From contig NC_052613.1 of NCBI RefSeq assembly GCF_016545825.1, positions 41,584,112 through 41,648,111 on the forward strand: a stretch of DNA of 64,000 nucleotides. The letters run 5' to 3'. Position numbers and translations under genes: made by a program. This document shows positions 1 through 13,369 of the stretch, piece by piece. The notes beneath the pieces are model-generated. The model saw nothing but the letters and a program-made list of their open reading frames with translations. It ran no database searches and was not told the DNA's origin. How positions within the stretch are numbered: the stretch's first letter is position 1; the number at the start of each line of letters is the position of its first letter. This DNA is from Eucalyptus grandis. Lineage: Eukaryota > Streptophyta > Magnoliopsida > Myrtales > Myrtaceae.

Positions 1-3000
1 CAAGAAGCATCTTGAAACGGAAATATACATTTTCAACGAATCTAGTTTGAGGCTTACTCCGTTTCCATGGATCATATCTGAGGGCGGTGATGGAGACTAC
101 TTCAATAACTAAATAAATGAAAAAGGGAAGGAAAGGAGAAATAGGAAACAAGACAGAAAGGGGTAATGTTTTTGCTTCGGCAACACCCCTAACCACCAAG
201 GGAGAAAACGGTGGTGGCATCTTTATCCATCTTCGTGAAAACAACAGACCCCGATTTCAAATCATGTGGAAACACCGGGGATCTCCCCAATTACTAAGTG
301 TGCCCTTCAAGCAAAGTTGAATCGGATAGAATTGGAGGCGCCCCAATCAAAAAAGAAAAAGAAAAAAAAAAAAGAAAGATCGATGAAAAAATTTGAGAAA
401 AAGAAATTGAGAGAGAAGAAGAAGAAGGGGCAGCAAAACGACACGAAACTGTGTCGCTTCAGATTTATTCTTTCCGCAAACGTTGTCCGAGAGCGGGGCC
501 CACCTCCACTTCAACCGCACCAACCCACAGAGCCCTGCCACGTGGGCAGCCCATCGATTTACGCAATGATTTTTCTTTTTCGTTTTTCTTTTTCTTTTTT
601 TTTTGGCCTCTTTTCCCCCACCCCCACCACCCCCCACTGATTCTCGATGTGTGTGCATGAGCCGGCCCAGACAGGGCGGGCCCACCGATCGGAGCTTTGA
701 TTGGACCGAGATGGGGCCCAAAAGGGCATTGCAACTGGCAAACATTCCTTCACTATGACAAAAGCCTCGTTGGCTTTCCCCCACAAAAAAAAAAAAAAGA
801 AAAAAGAAAAAAACGAAGACGAAAAAGCATAAAGGAAAAACCCCCCGCTTCCCCACCCGAGCCAAATTCATCCTGTAAATTCAATTCATGTACATCAATC
901 TCATCTTAACCGTCGATTCCAATCGATTTTTCCGTTTAACATAAATTCAGCAGGACTTTACAGCTCGAATTGAATATGAAACGATAAGCTTTTCATTTAC
1001 TTCGAAGGACTATATAGATGTTTTGGTGAATACATGAGATGTCGTACAAAAGACGCGGAGCGAAACCCGAATGATCGAATTGGGGGATGGAGGGACCGAC
1101 GATGGACAAGTGGAAAAGGGAAGGGGGCAAAGAGAACAAAAGAGCGAACAGGAGAAGAGGGGGGACAAAGTGGAAGGATGTTGATCCCCATCAAGGCCCC
1201 TAAAGTTTCGAAAAGAGAAAAAATAGGGAGTGTACCCATTTTGACTTTTGCCCATTTGCCTCATCATGTCCCATTGATTGTCCAGTTTTTGGACCTTTCA
1301 AAGGCCATGTTTCTTTTGCAATTAACCTCCTCCTCCTCCTCATTCTCAATCACTGTCTTTTCTCTCCCCTTTTCTTTTTCTGATTTTCCTTTCCCCCACT
1401 TCCCCTTGTTTTTTTTTTTTTTCGAAAAAATAAGTTGACCCACTCGAGGGAAAAAGTGAAAATTATGGTGAATCCTTTGAATCCATGCTGTGGCCATATT
1501 TAATTATTCATTTTACCTTAGTTGTTGGGGGTTGTTAGTTGCGAAAATAATCATTTCACCACATGGTGGAAAGGTTAAGGAGAGACCCTTATTCTACCCT
1601 TAGACCAGTTAAATGACTTCGCGTTAGTAATACAAAGAATTCATCCGGTTCGACGCCCTAGAAAATCATGAAACTTTTAGATTTTAGTTTTTCGAAAAGA
1701 CACATAAGACTAGTGGAGTTTAATAAAAATGAATTGATATACCATGTTGTATATTTAAAATGGTCAAATTCATATGGGGATGTTGACCGGTGCCACTTCT
1801 CTTTACCTTTAGCTTTTCCACAAAAAGTTGCTCATCGGCTAAACATGAAACCACACAATTAAATTAATCTTCTTTTCTTTTCTTTTTTTTATGTGGATTA
1901 GTGGCGCCTGGTAATCCGGTGAGGCGGAATCCATACAAGCACGGCCTTTTTCGATTTCGGGGTTTTTAATATTGTCACGGTGTCGCATAAAAAATGCACA
2001 ATCATTGGACCCGAAAAGATTAATTTTAACTTGATCGGCGAAAATAACATTATCTTATACGCCCCCTTCTTTGTTGCTTGCGATGCAATGCAGAATCTCA
2101 GTGCCTGCTTCCCTTTTCCTCTTCTTTATTTCATTCATATTGAATTTTTTCTTATTTGTTTTTTCTGGGTTTGCTTCTGAAATGAATTAGCTTGGAGAAT
2201 TCTTTAAATGGGGAAAAGAGAGAGAAAAGGGATAAATGAGAATTAGAATTAAAGTAAAATTAAAATAAGGAGAAGGGGAGATGCTTTTTCTATGTAATTT
2301 GGGGGGCGAGTTTTGTGGGAGGCATGTGAGGCCTGCTTCGCTTTTAGCGCATGCCAAAAAGCGCAGGCGAAGATGGCGAGCCGCTGCATCGGTCGATTTT
2401 ATTATTTCACGACATTGCATTATCGATTTTGGTGAATTTTTGGGTGGGAGATTTCGTCACTGTTTTTGGCAGCTGACCCGACAATCTTTGACCGGCCAAA
2501 TGTGGACTAAACCGTGCTTTTGGAGAGGGGGGAAGGGCTGATGAAGTGGGTTTATTTCTCCACGCCCGCAAAGCGAATGCGAAAAGTTTGAGAGTGAGTG
2601 TAGAGTAAAAATAGAATAGGAATGACAAAAAAATAAAAAATCTCATTTATGGGCTTAGATATTCTTGTTTTGTGAGGATCCTACTTGGCAAAATGATTTA
2701 TCATGGGTTTTGCGTAGTCTATATAATTGTCAATAAAGGAATCGTGACCGTTCAGAGTATTCCCTTATAGACTCGAATTGCGTGAAACAAACTCAAGCCA
2801 TTGCCACTGCTGGAAAGCATGAGAAGCGAGTGTTATGTGGGACGGTTAATGTGCTAATCGAAATACTTGTTTTTAAAACCGTTATGAGATAATAATCTGT
2901 CAAATTTAACTGGATTACTTGTGATTTTAGAATCCCGCGTGCCTTGTATGATCCTTGGCTCAGGATCCTAATACTCACGAGAATATTGGTGATTTAAACA

Positions 3001-4336
3001 GGGCAATTTGCAACACCATCATATTTCGATACACGAGACAAGATGTATTACTTGATCTATGGATACAAATGTAAAATTGAGTGGATAAAAGGGGAAGAAT
3101 GTCACATCATGCACTAGCTAACAATATTCGATAAATGAATAGTTTGATTAATCATATCAATTACTACACCGCGTTAAGAGAAGTTCCATAAATATCATAC
3201 GCTCAAAATGTCGCTTTTCAATCATCTCAAAAGAAGAAGAAGAAGGGCATTTCACATATGCAAAAAGGAAAATTGATGAAATAACGAAGAAAAAAAAGTA
3301 TAAAGTAACGTGCATGAAGTTGATGACTCCATAGAAAGTGTCTGACCAAGGCGGTCATGCGCCGATGGACGGACGGCGCCGGAAGAGACCCGGAGTATAT
3401 GTATGCATGTACTTTCGATTCATGCACATTCCCCTTTTTCCTTGTTTCTTTTTTATTTTATATTTCGGGGTTACATGCGAGTGGTAATAAATGAGATAAT
3501 TGGTCCGGAATTAAGAAACCGCCCCGTAGGAAAGCCAAGGTCCAAGGACAATTGGTCCCCTCCCTTCCCATAGGGTTTTTATAAGCTTGTGTCCTTTGCT
3601 TGCGTTTGGAGAATCTCGAGACTCCCATCCCTTTCTCATTCTCATGTCTTTTTCTAATTTCCCCTCCCCCTCTTTTAAGAAGAATATTCTCCTCATTCCG
3701 CTTGGTATTGATATGCTTCATTCTCTCTTCTTCTGACCCCCCTCAAAAAAAAAATTATTTTCTTCTCTCTCTCTGTTTTCTTTTTTTCTCCCTTTTGCCA
3801 CAGCTATTTTCCCCCAAAAACAAATGCCCTGAGAAAAGAAGAGAAGCGAACTTTAGCTGTGCAAAGTTTTTGACTAAGTTGGCCCATCTCACTTTGATTT
3901 AGTACCTTATGTTGGGAGCTAATCGAGTTAAATTGCTATCCCTAAGTCTTCGGTCAAGTAGCAAACTGATCCTTTACCGCTATAATGCTTTAGACGGAAG
4001 AAGATGAATCTAAGGTTTATTTGAGAACATTAATTAATGAAAATATGATAGTTTATAATAAAAATCCATAATACTGGTAGGGGGAGTGTTTGTAGGGAGT
4101 GAGGGTGTAGGCTTAGGGGTAGGATGAAGAAGTAGAGTGATGGCAGACTGTGGGTGGGGGAGGCAGTGGGGGCCTGAGATGTCATTTCAGCAAAAGCTGA
4201 TGGCTTCAATTGTAAAATGTATATGACCCCTCCTCCTCCTCCTCCCTTCCTTCCCCTCCTTCCCAAGCAATAAAGAGAAAACCTCAGTGCCCTGACTTGA
4301 CTCTCTTGTCGTTTTGCAAGGAAATGATCTTCTTTT

Positions 4337-4368
<32 letters not shown>

Positions 4369-4400
4369 TGTAGTCTCTTTCTCTCCTGTAATGACACAAA
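1..4400. other. Gene-free region upstream of REV
   Basis: No open reading frame here resembles a protein family or shows exon structure. The sequence is AT-rich with many homopurine and homopyrimidine runs, for example around 350-420, 580-610, 785-830 and 1380-1425. It probably holds distal promoter sequence of the HD-ZIP III gene downstream. A TATA-like stretch lies near 4218, but the transcription start cannot be fixed from sequence. I see no complete transposon in this part. Confidence 0.5.
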
Positions 4401-4497
4401 CGCACACCCCTCTCTCTCTGTTCCAGACCCAACACTCACTGTTTCAGCTCAGTCTCACATTTACTTCCCTCTCTCTCTCTCTCTCTTCTCTCTCTCT
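4347..4497 (+). repeat. Poly-T run and CT microsatellite in the REV promoter/leader
   Basis: A run of about 22 T (4348-4369) is followed by a CT-dinucleotide tract (about 4468-4497). Pyrimidine tracts of this kind are common around plant transcription starts and in 5' leaders, so the REV transcript probably starts near here. That placement is inference. Confidence 0.55.
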
Positions 4498-4594
4498 AGC
4501 TGGTGTTCATCTGCTGGACATCTCATTCAAAATCCCTGAATTCTCGCACAAATCTCTCTCGTTCCCCCCCTTTGTCTTTCTTGACTCTCGAGTC

Positions 4595-4669
4595 ATGATT
4601 AGGGTTCTCCGTTCTTCTGCTCCTCCTTCTCCTACCTCGCCTTGCATGACATTACCCACCTCTCCATAG
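4595..4669 (+). other. Upstream ORF (24 codons) in the presumed REV leader
   Basis: If transcription starts near the CT tract, the first ATG met is at 4595. It opens a 24-codon frame ending in TAG at 4667-4669. A second ATG at 4642 opens a 151-codon frame (to 5097) overlapping it, and further short frames follow before the main ATG at 5412. Such upstream frames would be expected to lower translation of the main frame unless this part of the leader is spliced out. Peptide conservation is not known. Confidence 0.3.
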
Positions 4670-5411
4670 CTGCTCCGGATACTGGGCTCTTTCTTCCCAA
4701 CCAAGAGCCTCGCTTTCTTCTTCTTTCTGTCGTTTGGGAATTCAAAGGAGAGATCTTTGTAGATATAACCTGGCTTAGTTTTCTTTCTTGTTTCGTTTTC
4801 TGTCGTCCCTTCCTTTCTTCTTTTAGATGTGAGGCAGCTGGGGCTCTGGGGGGCTTTTTAGCTGGTTATTTTCTTGGGTTCAGTAGGGAAGAGGAGGAGC
4901 TGGTTTCGTTTGCTTGTCTTGGAAAAAAGAGGGGAGTTTCGCGAGCGAGTTCAGGAAGAAAAGATAGAGAAGGGGAAAAGAACCGAAAAGTTCGCCTTCA
5001 AATCTTGGTAAAAAAGGGTCTTGGATCTTTTTGGCCATTTACAGCAAAAATTCTCTCGAGAGGGACGGTGTGTCTTCGTAGCTCTATCTGCCCGTAACGG
5101 CAGTCTAGAGAGAAACGAAGGAAAAAAAGAAGAAAGAGATACGGCACAAGCGTTTGTGCTGTCTGAACGCAGCCAAAAACTGAGTCCTGCTCAAACCCAT
5201 CTCTTGGTTCTCTTTTTAGAACCCTTCTTCCACAAGCCTTTGCGTAAGACCGCAAAAAGAAAAGAGAAAATTCTGAAGAAGAAGAGTCCAACAAGCTTTC
5301 TTTCACAAAGAGAGGGGCTTTCGGGAGACAAGCTTCGACGGAGAAGAGTCTTTAACTTAGCACCAATATAGAGAGCGTCTTCAAGCTCGGGTTTGGTCGA
5401 GGGAGAAAGAA

Positions 5412-8400
5412 ATGGCGATGACGATGGTGCCTCACAGGGAGAGCAGCAGTGGAAGCATCAACAAGCACTTGACCGACTCGGGCAAGTACGTGAGGTACAC
5501 AGCGGAGCAAGTGGAAGCTCTCGAGAGGGTCTATTCAGAATGCCCTAAGCCCAGCTCTCTGCGCAGACAACAGCTGATTCGGGAGTGCCCCATTTTGTCC
5601 AACATCGAGCCTAAGCAGATCAAAGTCTGGTTTCAGAATCGCAGGTAAAGCACGGGTTTATGCGTGATGAAGAGAGTTCATTCAAACCAGTCTATTGGGT
5701 CGTGCAAAAGAATCGTCTTGTAAGGCCTGTGGTTTATGTCAACAGGTTTTCCTTGGTAATTTTGCGATAAAGGTTGTTGTTTGGCCTACGCAGGTGTCGA
5801 GAGAAGCAGAGAAAAGAGGCCTCAAGACTCCAGACGGTGAACAGGAAACTGACGGCCATGAACAAGCTCTTGATGGAGGAGAATGATCGGCTGCAGAAGC
5901 AGGTTTCGCAATTGGTATGCGAAAATGGCTACATGCGTCAGCAACTCCATACTGTATGTTCTTACTTCGTGTTTGCTGTGTACTTGGTCTTCTTTGTAGT
6001 TAGATCTCTTTCTTTGATCAAAGATCACGGTGAAGGTTAGAGAAACAGATCTTGAAAACTGACTAGCTTGCACTAGAGATGATTCCTCTGTATTATATGA
6101 CATCTTTGGAAAATAAGACGCTGGAATTGGAATCAAATCTCGAGAGTTTTGCGTTTAGTTTTGCCCAGCCCGTGCTAGTTATCATATGATCGTTGAGAGT
6201 GGCTTTTTCCCCCTTTGAATTATAAATGTAGCTAGAGAAAGATCTTTTGGTCTCCAAACACCCATTTCGGTTTGATTTGCTTCTTTCCTTGCTGAATAAA
6301 CTATTTTATATTTTCCTTTACACAATTTGACACTGCTATTGCGAATGTGTTTGGAATTATTTGCAGACATCGGCTACTACTACCGATGCAAGCTGCGACT
6401 CTGTAGTTACTACTCCTCAGCACTCTCTCAGAGATGCAAATAACCCTGCTGGGTAATCCCAACGAATAGTGGACATGGCTTGCTATTTTACCTCAGAATC
6501 TGCGATTGTGGACCTAAGATTTATCATTTTCTCGACAGGCTCCTCTCCATTGCGGAGGAGACATTGGCGGAGTTCCTCTCCAAGGCTACAGGAACTGCTG
6601 TCGATTGGGTTCAAATGCCTGGGATGAAGGTTGCCATTGCCTATCAGAAAGCTTGATTTCCTTTCACTTCTACTCTCTCTTGTTTCGTGTAGGGATGAAA
6701 TGTTGTTCCCATAACTCTAAGCATATCTAATAAGATTCGTCAATTGTTGTTTCAGCCTGGTCCGGATTCGGTTGGAATCTTCGCCATTTCACAAAGTTGC
6801 AGTGGAGTGGCCGCTCGAGCCTGTGGTCTTGTTAGTTTAGAACCAACCAAGGTAAGTCATACATTGCATCAGGTGAACTTTTGGGCAGTTCTTTTTTGTT
6901 AGGTATGTTAAGAAAGATCAGAGTGGCTAATTTTTTATTAACTCGATCTCAAATCTTATTAAATTTCGGCAGATTGTAGAGATCCTCAAAGATCGTACTT
7001 CATGGTTCCGGGACTGTCGGAGCCTTGAAGTCTTCACCATGTTTCCTGCCGGAAATGGTGGAACAATCGAACTTGTTTACACGCAGGTGAAAAATCTGGC
7101 TTATGCATTTAGTTGATTATGGTGGGGTTTTCTGATTTTTCCTGGCTGTAGTGACCATTTGTTGTATGTTAAACTGCATCAGATTTATGCTCCAACTACT
7201 CTGGCTCCTGCGCGAGATTTATGGACTCTCAGATATACCACGACTCTAGAAAATGGCAGTCTTGTGGTAACATTGCCTGCTTGCTGCTTTGTTTTCTTTA
7301 TTCTTGTTAGGTTTATTTCTTAATCTTCTTATTCCCTTGGTATTCTTGTTCCAAGGTATGTGAGAGATCTCTGTCCGGATCTGGTGCCGGCCCCAACCCA
7401 GCTTCAGCAGCTCAATTTGTGAGAGCTGAAATTCTTCCTAGTGGCTATTTGATTCGCCCATGCGAGGGTGGAGGATCAATCATTCACATTGTTGACCACC
7501 TCAATCTCGAGGTCTGTAGTTTCTCAAAGATGACTTTTGCCATTCTACTCAAGAAACGAAATTTCTTATTTAGCATCTAATTGCAGGCCTGGAGTGTTCC
7601 TGAGGTTCTTCGGCCACTTTATGAATCATCCAAAGTTGTGGCCCAGAGAATTACTATTGCGGTAAGTTCTGTTTGTTGCCAGATGTCACCAACTTAATTA
7701 TGAATGAAGGTTTATGGTTTTGGAATGGTTTGGGAGAGGCATAGTGGAGAATTGTGGATTAAGAATGTTAGATGGCCATTGATACATTATTAATTTCTGT
7801 CAAGGCTCTTCGATACATCCGGCAAATTGCTCAGGAGACGAGTGGGGAGGTGGTTTATGGTTTGGGAAGGCAGCCGGCAGTTTTGAGAACTTTCAGCCAA
7901 AGATTGAGCAGGTAGCTATCTTGTGCAACTTAATTTCTTGGATCTTCAGGCTGGTAGCCTATATATTTTGTCTCATTATTCCTATTTTGTCTCATATATA
8001 TATATATCTGTACTAATCATAATGATGAGTCACTTTGCTAATATTACCTTTCAATGGTCTACTTGTTTTAGAGGCTTTAATGATGCAGTAAATGGATTCA
8101 ATGACGGTGGGTGGTCATTGATGAATGGTGACGGAGCCGAAGATGTCATGATTGCTGTCACTTTCTCTAAAAAATTGAACACTACATCAAATCCTGCTAA
8201 TCCCCTTTCATTTGTGGGAGGAATTCTATGTGCCAAAGCTTCCATGTTACTACAAGTAAGTTTGATTCACTGACATCAAAGCATGTTGCATTCATATCTT
8301 GATCTATACTTTATTTTGATGTGCGACGTAGGTTTGGACTCCATTGATTAAAAATTTGTCACCAAACATTCAGTTCATAAGATGGAAGGTTAAAACTTAT

Positions 8401-10954
8401 GAATTAGATAGATTGACTAGGACGTTGTTTAGTTGTACTGATGGAGTAACTTCATTTAGTTCTATTACTATCTTTGGTCTTCTTTTTCCCCTTGATGAGT
8501 TCACTAGGATGTCTGAACATTTTCTTCCTTTTCCTTTGGTCATTGTTATGCACGAGAGTTGTCATTAAGTATGATGATCAGTTGGCTTTGCCCATCTCCT
8601 GATCTGGAAGATGAAAGTATTGAGGAACTCTTATACTTTCTATGAGTCTATTGTATGTTTTGAACTTTTAACTTCACTATAAAGCATTTCACTGATGAAA
8701 TGTTTTTGCCTGCCAGAATGTCCCTCCTGCTGTGTTGGTTCGGTTTCTGAGGGAGCACCGCTCAGAATGGGCTGATTTCAATGTGGATGCTTATTCTGCG
8801 GCATCATTAAAAGCTAGTCCATTTGGCTATCCTGGTATGAGGCCCACAAGATTCACCGGGAGTCAAATCATCATGCCCCTTGGTCACACAATTGAGCACG
8901 AAGAGGTACTTTTTAGGATGGATAGGAGGTTCAATATGCCAAACTTCGAGACTGAAAAAGTACTTGTACAAGCTTCTTGTAGTTGAAAACTTCGTCAAGC
9001 AACTTATATATACTTAAGTGCTATTCCTGAATGTATCAAGTTCGAATGAAGCAATTGAGATACATAATATTGTTTCAGTTTAGAAGAGCACATAATGTAA
9101 GAGGAGCATGGTGAATTACTCAGACAACCTGAAAGGAGCATGGCGAAAACTCAATTTCTTGCTAATTATGGAATGGGATACTTCTAACTATCATTTTCTG
9201 ATGCAGATGCTTGAAGTTATCCGTCTTGAAGGCCATTCTCTTGCTCAAGAAGATGCTTTTGTATCAAGAGATATTCATCTTTTGCAGGTGCTCTTCTCAG
9301 TCCGATGTGGAGTATATATGGATAGAGATCATAGTTTTATCATTCCCGTTTGTTTTAGCTTCTATCTTTTTCATGATATGTTAGTTAAAAGATACCTATA
9401 GGCCACAGAAGGCCTTAAAACCCCAAAGAGAAATACATCAGATGTTAGTGTAATTTATCGTAAGTTATTTAACAACGGCCTTATTGTCCTCTTATCTTTA
9501 CCTATTTTGGGCAGATATGCAGCGGGATAGACGAGAATGCAGTTGGAGTCTGTTCCGAACTTATTTTTGCGCCAATTGATGAAATGTTTCCTGATGATGC
9601 TCCACTGCTACCCTCTGGTTTCCGTATCATACCACTGGATTCAAAATCAGTTGAGTTGACCTGAGTTCTACTGAAGTTTTTCAGTTTTGCTCATCTCTAA
9701 TGAAACCTCTAAACAGATGTTAATGCTAAATCAGCTATTAGTTATCCTAACAGGCACTAATGCTTTCATTGCTGTTCAGTCTGATGTACAGGATTCTCTA
9801 ACGACAAATCGGACCCTTGATCTGACATCGAGTCTTGAGGTGGGGCCTGCATCAACAAATTGCGTTGGAGATGTTGCGCCAAGCCATGGTGCACGATCTG
9901 TTCTGACTATTGCCTTCCAGTTCCCATTTGATGCCAACACACAGGATAATGTGGCAGTCATGGCCAGGCAGTATGTCCGTAGCGTTATTTCGTCTGTGCA
10001 GCGGGTTGCAATGGTCATATCTCCATCAGGATTGGGCCCTTCCATTAACCCCAAGCTTTCACAGGGATCTCCAGAAGCTCTAACACTTGCTAACTGGATC
10101 TGCCAGAGCTACAGGCATGTTCTGATAATTTGATTGAATTGGTCTTCTTTTGGTGCATCTCACTCTGTGTTTGTTGTGATCTGCCACTCATCAAGCTGAT
10201 GCTCGACTATCTCTCTCCCTCTTTCATGTGTGCATGTGCATTCAAGAGGAGGAAGAGAGATCAGTGGACCGCCTTACATAGCTAACATACCTTATGTAGA
10301 AACTATAGATGCGACACTCAATTCTTCTGTGTCTCTTAACTGATAGGATTTTGTTCTCTGGCAGCTTATATCTGGGAACAGAATTGCTGGGATCTGATTT
10401 GCTTGGTGCTGATTCTATGTTGAAGACTCTTTGGAGTCATCAGGATGCCATATTGTGTTGTTCATTGAAGGTATCAAATATCTGTTATTTGTGTTACTAG
10501 GAAATTGTTAAAAGTAAATCTCGCCATGTAATAGCAATGACTCATGAAAGTCTTCCTCTTGGTTTGGCAGTCTATTCCAGTTTTCATCTTTGCAAACCAG
10601 GCAGGACTTGACATGTTAGAGACCACTTTGGTGGCTTTACAAGATATCACTTTGGATAAGATATTTGACGAGTCAGTCCGCAAAGAATTGTCCCCCGAGT
10701 TTGCCAAGTTAATGCAAGAGGTATTTTTATCATTCTTTAAGCTACATGATGATAAGCATTTGGGATGTACGAAAATGTCTAATCTGCTCTGAATTTCATC
10801 TCAGGGGTCTGCCTACTTGCCCTCTGGAATTTGCATGTCGACGATGGGGCGACATGTCTCATATGAACAAGCGATCGCGTGGAAGGTCCTTTCTGCGGAG
10901 GAGAACACTGTCCACTGCCTCGCTTTCTCTTTCGTGAATTGGTCTTTCGTGTGA
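5412..10954 (+). CDS. REV: Class III HD-ZIP transcription factor, REVOLUTA orthologue
   Basis: DNA-binding regulator of adaxial organ identity, vascular patterning and meristem activity; acts in the nucleus. My splice model has 18 coding exons: 5412-5644, 5794-5953, 6367-6452, 6539-6629, 6756-6851, 6973-7086, 7183-7266, 7356-7511, 7587-7661, 7805-7911, 8072-8255, 8717-8905, 9207-9287, 9515-9649, 9780-10114, 10365-10470, 10571-10720, 10805-10954. All phases join, giving 2532 nt and 843 aa, close to Arabidopsis REV (842). Homeodomain at about residues 25-87 (IKVWFQNRRCREKQRKEASR), then a leucine zipper, START domain (about 155-370) and a C-terminal MEKHLA region ending NWSFV. QLVCENGYM after the zipper and the N-terminus favour REV over PHB/PHV or ATHB8/15. 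The miR165/166 site spans the exon 4/5 junction. Intron 15 uses a GC donor, and intron 14 a weak GTTGAG donor. The protein looks intact. Confidence 0.96.
6619..6765 (+). promoter_or_regulatory. miR165/166 target site, interrupted by intron 4
   Basis: The 11 nt CTGGGATGAAG (6619-6629) end exon 4 and the 10 nt CCTGGTCCGG (6756-6765) begin exon 5. Spliced together they make the classic miR165/166 complementary site of HD-ZIP III mRNAs, encoding PGMKPGPD at the start of the START domain. Only spliced RNA carries the full site; the genomic DNA and unspliced transcript do not. Dominant gain-of-function alleles in this family are known to disrupt this site. The match here looks functional. Confidence 0.95.
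10115..10364 (+). other. GC-AG intron of REV
   Basis: Exon 15 ends TACAG and the intron begins GCATGT; the acceptor is GGCAG at 10360-10364. Joining at these points gives the phase-correct peptide WICQSYSLYLGTELL, which matches the HD-ZIP III consensus. No GT near the junction keeps the frame. CAG before the GC fits the strong pairing seen in known GC-donor introns. Confidence 0.85.
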
Positions 10955-13369
10955 GCATAGCCTAATATATTCTTTTTTTGAACGCCCTCTTGCTGCTGTT
11001 GAATAGATGTGAAAAAACTAAGAGGGGTTAGGAGTTTTGTCATACTGAAAAAGAAAAGAAAGAACACATCCAATTCCCCAATTTTTTATTTAATGAAAAT
11101 TTCCATGTGATGTGCATAATCTCTCTTGCCTTTAAGAGGTCGGTCCTTTTGGCGTGGAGCTTCAGGGTGTTGTTTCTAAGGATCCTTGAGGAATGGATCC
11201 CCACTCCCTTGATGACCATCTCAGAAAAAAAGAGCAAATATAGCTTTGTTGGTCTTGGTACCTTTTGAATATTTGTGCTACCAATGTTTTGTATGATGGC
11301 GAAAGAATTCGAGGAGACCCGACCCGACCCGTCCTAGGATCGGTCCCTCGGGATCGTAGAACTGCACATCCATTCTTTGCTGTCCTTTTCTTGGTCACTG
11401 TAGCTAGCAGCACTCGCTCTCTTTTCAAATGATACTCTTAGTACAGTGTGAACTTGATAAGTGATTAGAAAGAAGGTAGCATGAAGCTTTCTTTGTTTTT
11501 CCTTCCGGTTCTGCGGCTTTATGTCCTTGTCGGTTGCCGGTGAGAGGCTTTGTATGTCAATGCGAGAATCTTTGTTCAGAAGCCTTTATGATTCCGTTCT
11601 TTTGCAGATGTCCAGCAAAGCTGTCCACCATATTTTCCTGAATCCGTCTCACATGCTTTGCTTTATGCAGTCTCGTCTCTTTTTGGTCCTTTTGAAACCT
11701 TTTTGGCTGGAACGTGACAATGGTGGCCATGGCTGAGTAATTTACTTCATCTGCTCCTCCTCCAGATTTCAGGCTGAGGCGATCTACCTGCAGATCACTC
11801 CTTAAACCCCAGCACAGTCTGCATTAAATACAAAGAAAATTATTTTCCTCTACCCTTGTCCCTCCACCATTCATTGAAATCTTGTACCCTTTTTTCTCTT
11901 TCTCGATGCGAAGTTCATCGATTTTCTTGGAAAATTAGATTAGATGGGACTTCACAGAACACCTGTTTTAAACCGGTCGGACTGACTATACGTTTTTGGG
12001 TCTTATTGGTTTCTCATCACTAGCAGTTTGCTGGTTAGAAAAACGAGCGGTTTGAATGGGTACTCGACCTGATTGAATCGGCCGCGCAATCTGGAACTTT
12101 TTCAAAAGCTGGTCCAAGAGTCATCATTTTCACAACTGGACACCCGTACTACAAGCTAGTGGGCCGGCCGCTCATTGGCAAAGGCTTGGCTAAGGGAACC
12201 ATCATTTCATATATTATGATATTACTAATTAAATTTTTCTGAGACCAGGCGATCACCTTTTTTCTCGTATCTATATCCTCCGCACTCGGCCGGCAAATTT
12301 GCAATTTCTATCCAATGGTGGAGGCTCAGCCCTACACAAAAAAGTAACAGATGCTCACAAGACTCGAACGGTCCATGGTGGTAACAATCTCCGCTTCTCC
12401 CATCTTTCTTATCCTATGAGATTCTTATCCTTCTCATAGGGGGAGCTTGCAGTAAACTCTACTAGTCCTAGGGGGCCGGTCGAACCTTATGGTACGAAGG
12501 ATAACCGATATCTCAAGTCCAAGTTTGGACTAATGATTACAACTTCCTCTACTCGTTTAATTATAAATTGTTCTTCCCTGTTCGGTAGGATACCTCCAAT
12601 TTGCGGACGTGAAGTTTTGAAGTTTTGGCATTTTTCGACACAAACTTATATAAGGAAACCCTATTGTTTGATTCATTATCAAGTCGAATTCCATTCACAC
12701 TAGGTGGCATTTTTCCATATGAATCGATTGGTGTTGGAAGATAAGTAGAGTACGCAAACCTAACTTTTGACGTGACGTTCGTTTTGTGGCATGCAAGTTA
12801 TGATAGAAAGTCAAAAAAAGCAAACCTTGATCGACATCTCAACAACACTGTCGTTCCCACCATTTTCTGTGTCATAAATATAAGGGAACCAACCCCCTCA
12901 CTATTTCGATGAAAGCGTGAGTTATGGCTTTTTTCAACCCTCATTAACTCTCAGATCAAGATATGTATATATCTCCATCTCCGCACCTGTCGAATTTTCA
13001 AATACTGAATCTACATTAAGATCTATTCGAATAATAATTTCTTTGCGATACATTGATTAATGGGCTTTTTCTATGGTGCACTAGCGATGCAAAGAGAATC
13101 ATTGGACAACCGAAGTTCGGGCGCCGGCAATAATATAGCTTTTGACTATGGCAACCGTATTCTTTTCGATAGTAAGTAAAGTTCCTATTTCGCAAGAGGT
13201 TGCATAAAATAGAGTGTGACTAAACTTGTCAAAATGGGTTCAAAATATCTTATCGGAATTGACAAAACTGGTCAATTTGTGTGGGGCCTTTCTTTCTTTC
13301 TTTTTTTCGGTTAGCCCAACCCAACTTGCCCATTTGACACATCCTAGGCATGATTTGAGTAAACTCTTA
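10955..13369. other. REV 3' UTR followed by gene-free spacer
   Basis: The first several hundred bases after the stop are T-rich and are probably the 3' UTR; no single canonical AATAAA stands out. Beyond about 11.8 kb there is no protein-like frame and no element with recognisable ends. The stretch 12340-12490 contains a short tRNA B-box-like motif on the minus strand but no matching A box. Confidence 0.45.

Noticed and set aside
1560..1670. tRNA-like GGTTCGACGCCC
   Set aside because: No cloverleaf can be drawn around it, and no A box is present.
12340..12490. Possible SINE on the minus strand
   Set aside because: Only a weak B-box-like GTTCGAGTC was seen; no A box at the right spacing, no tail and no target duplication.
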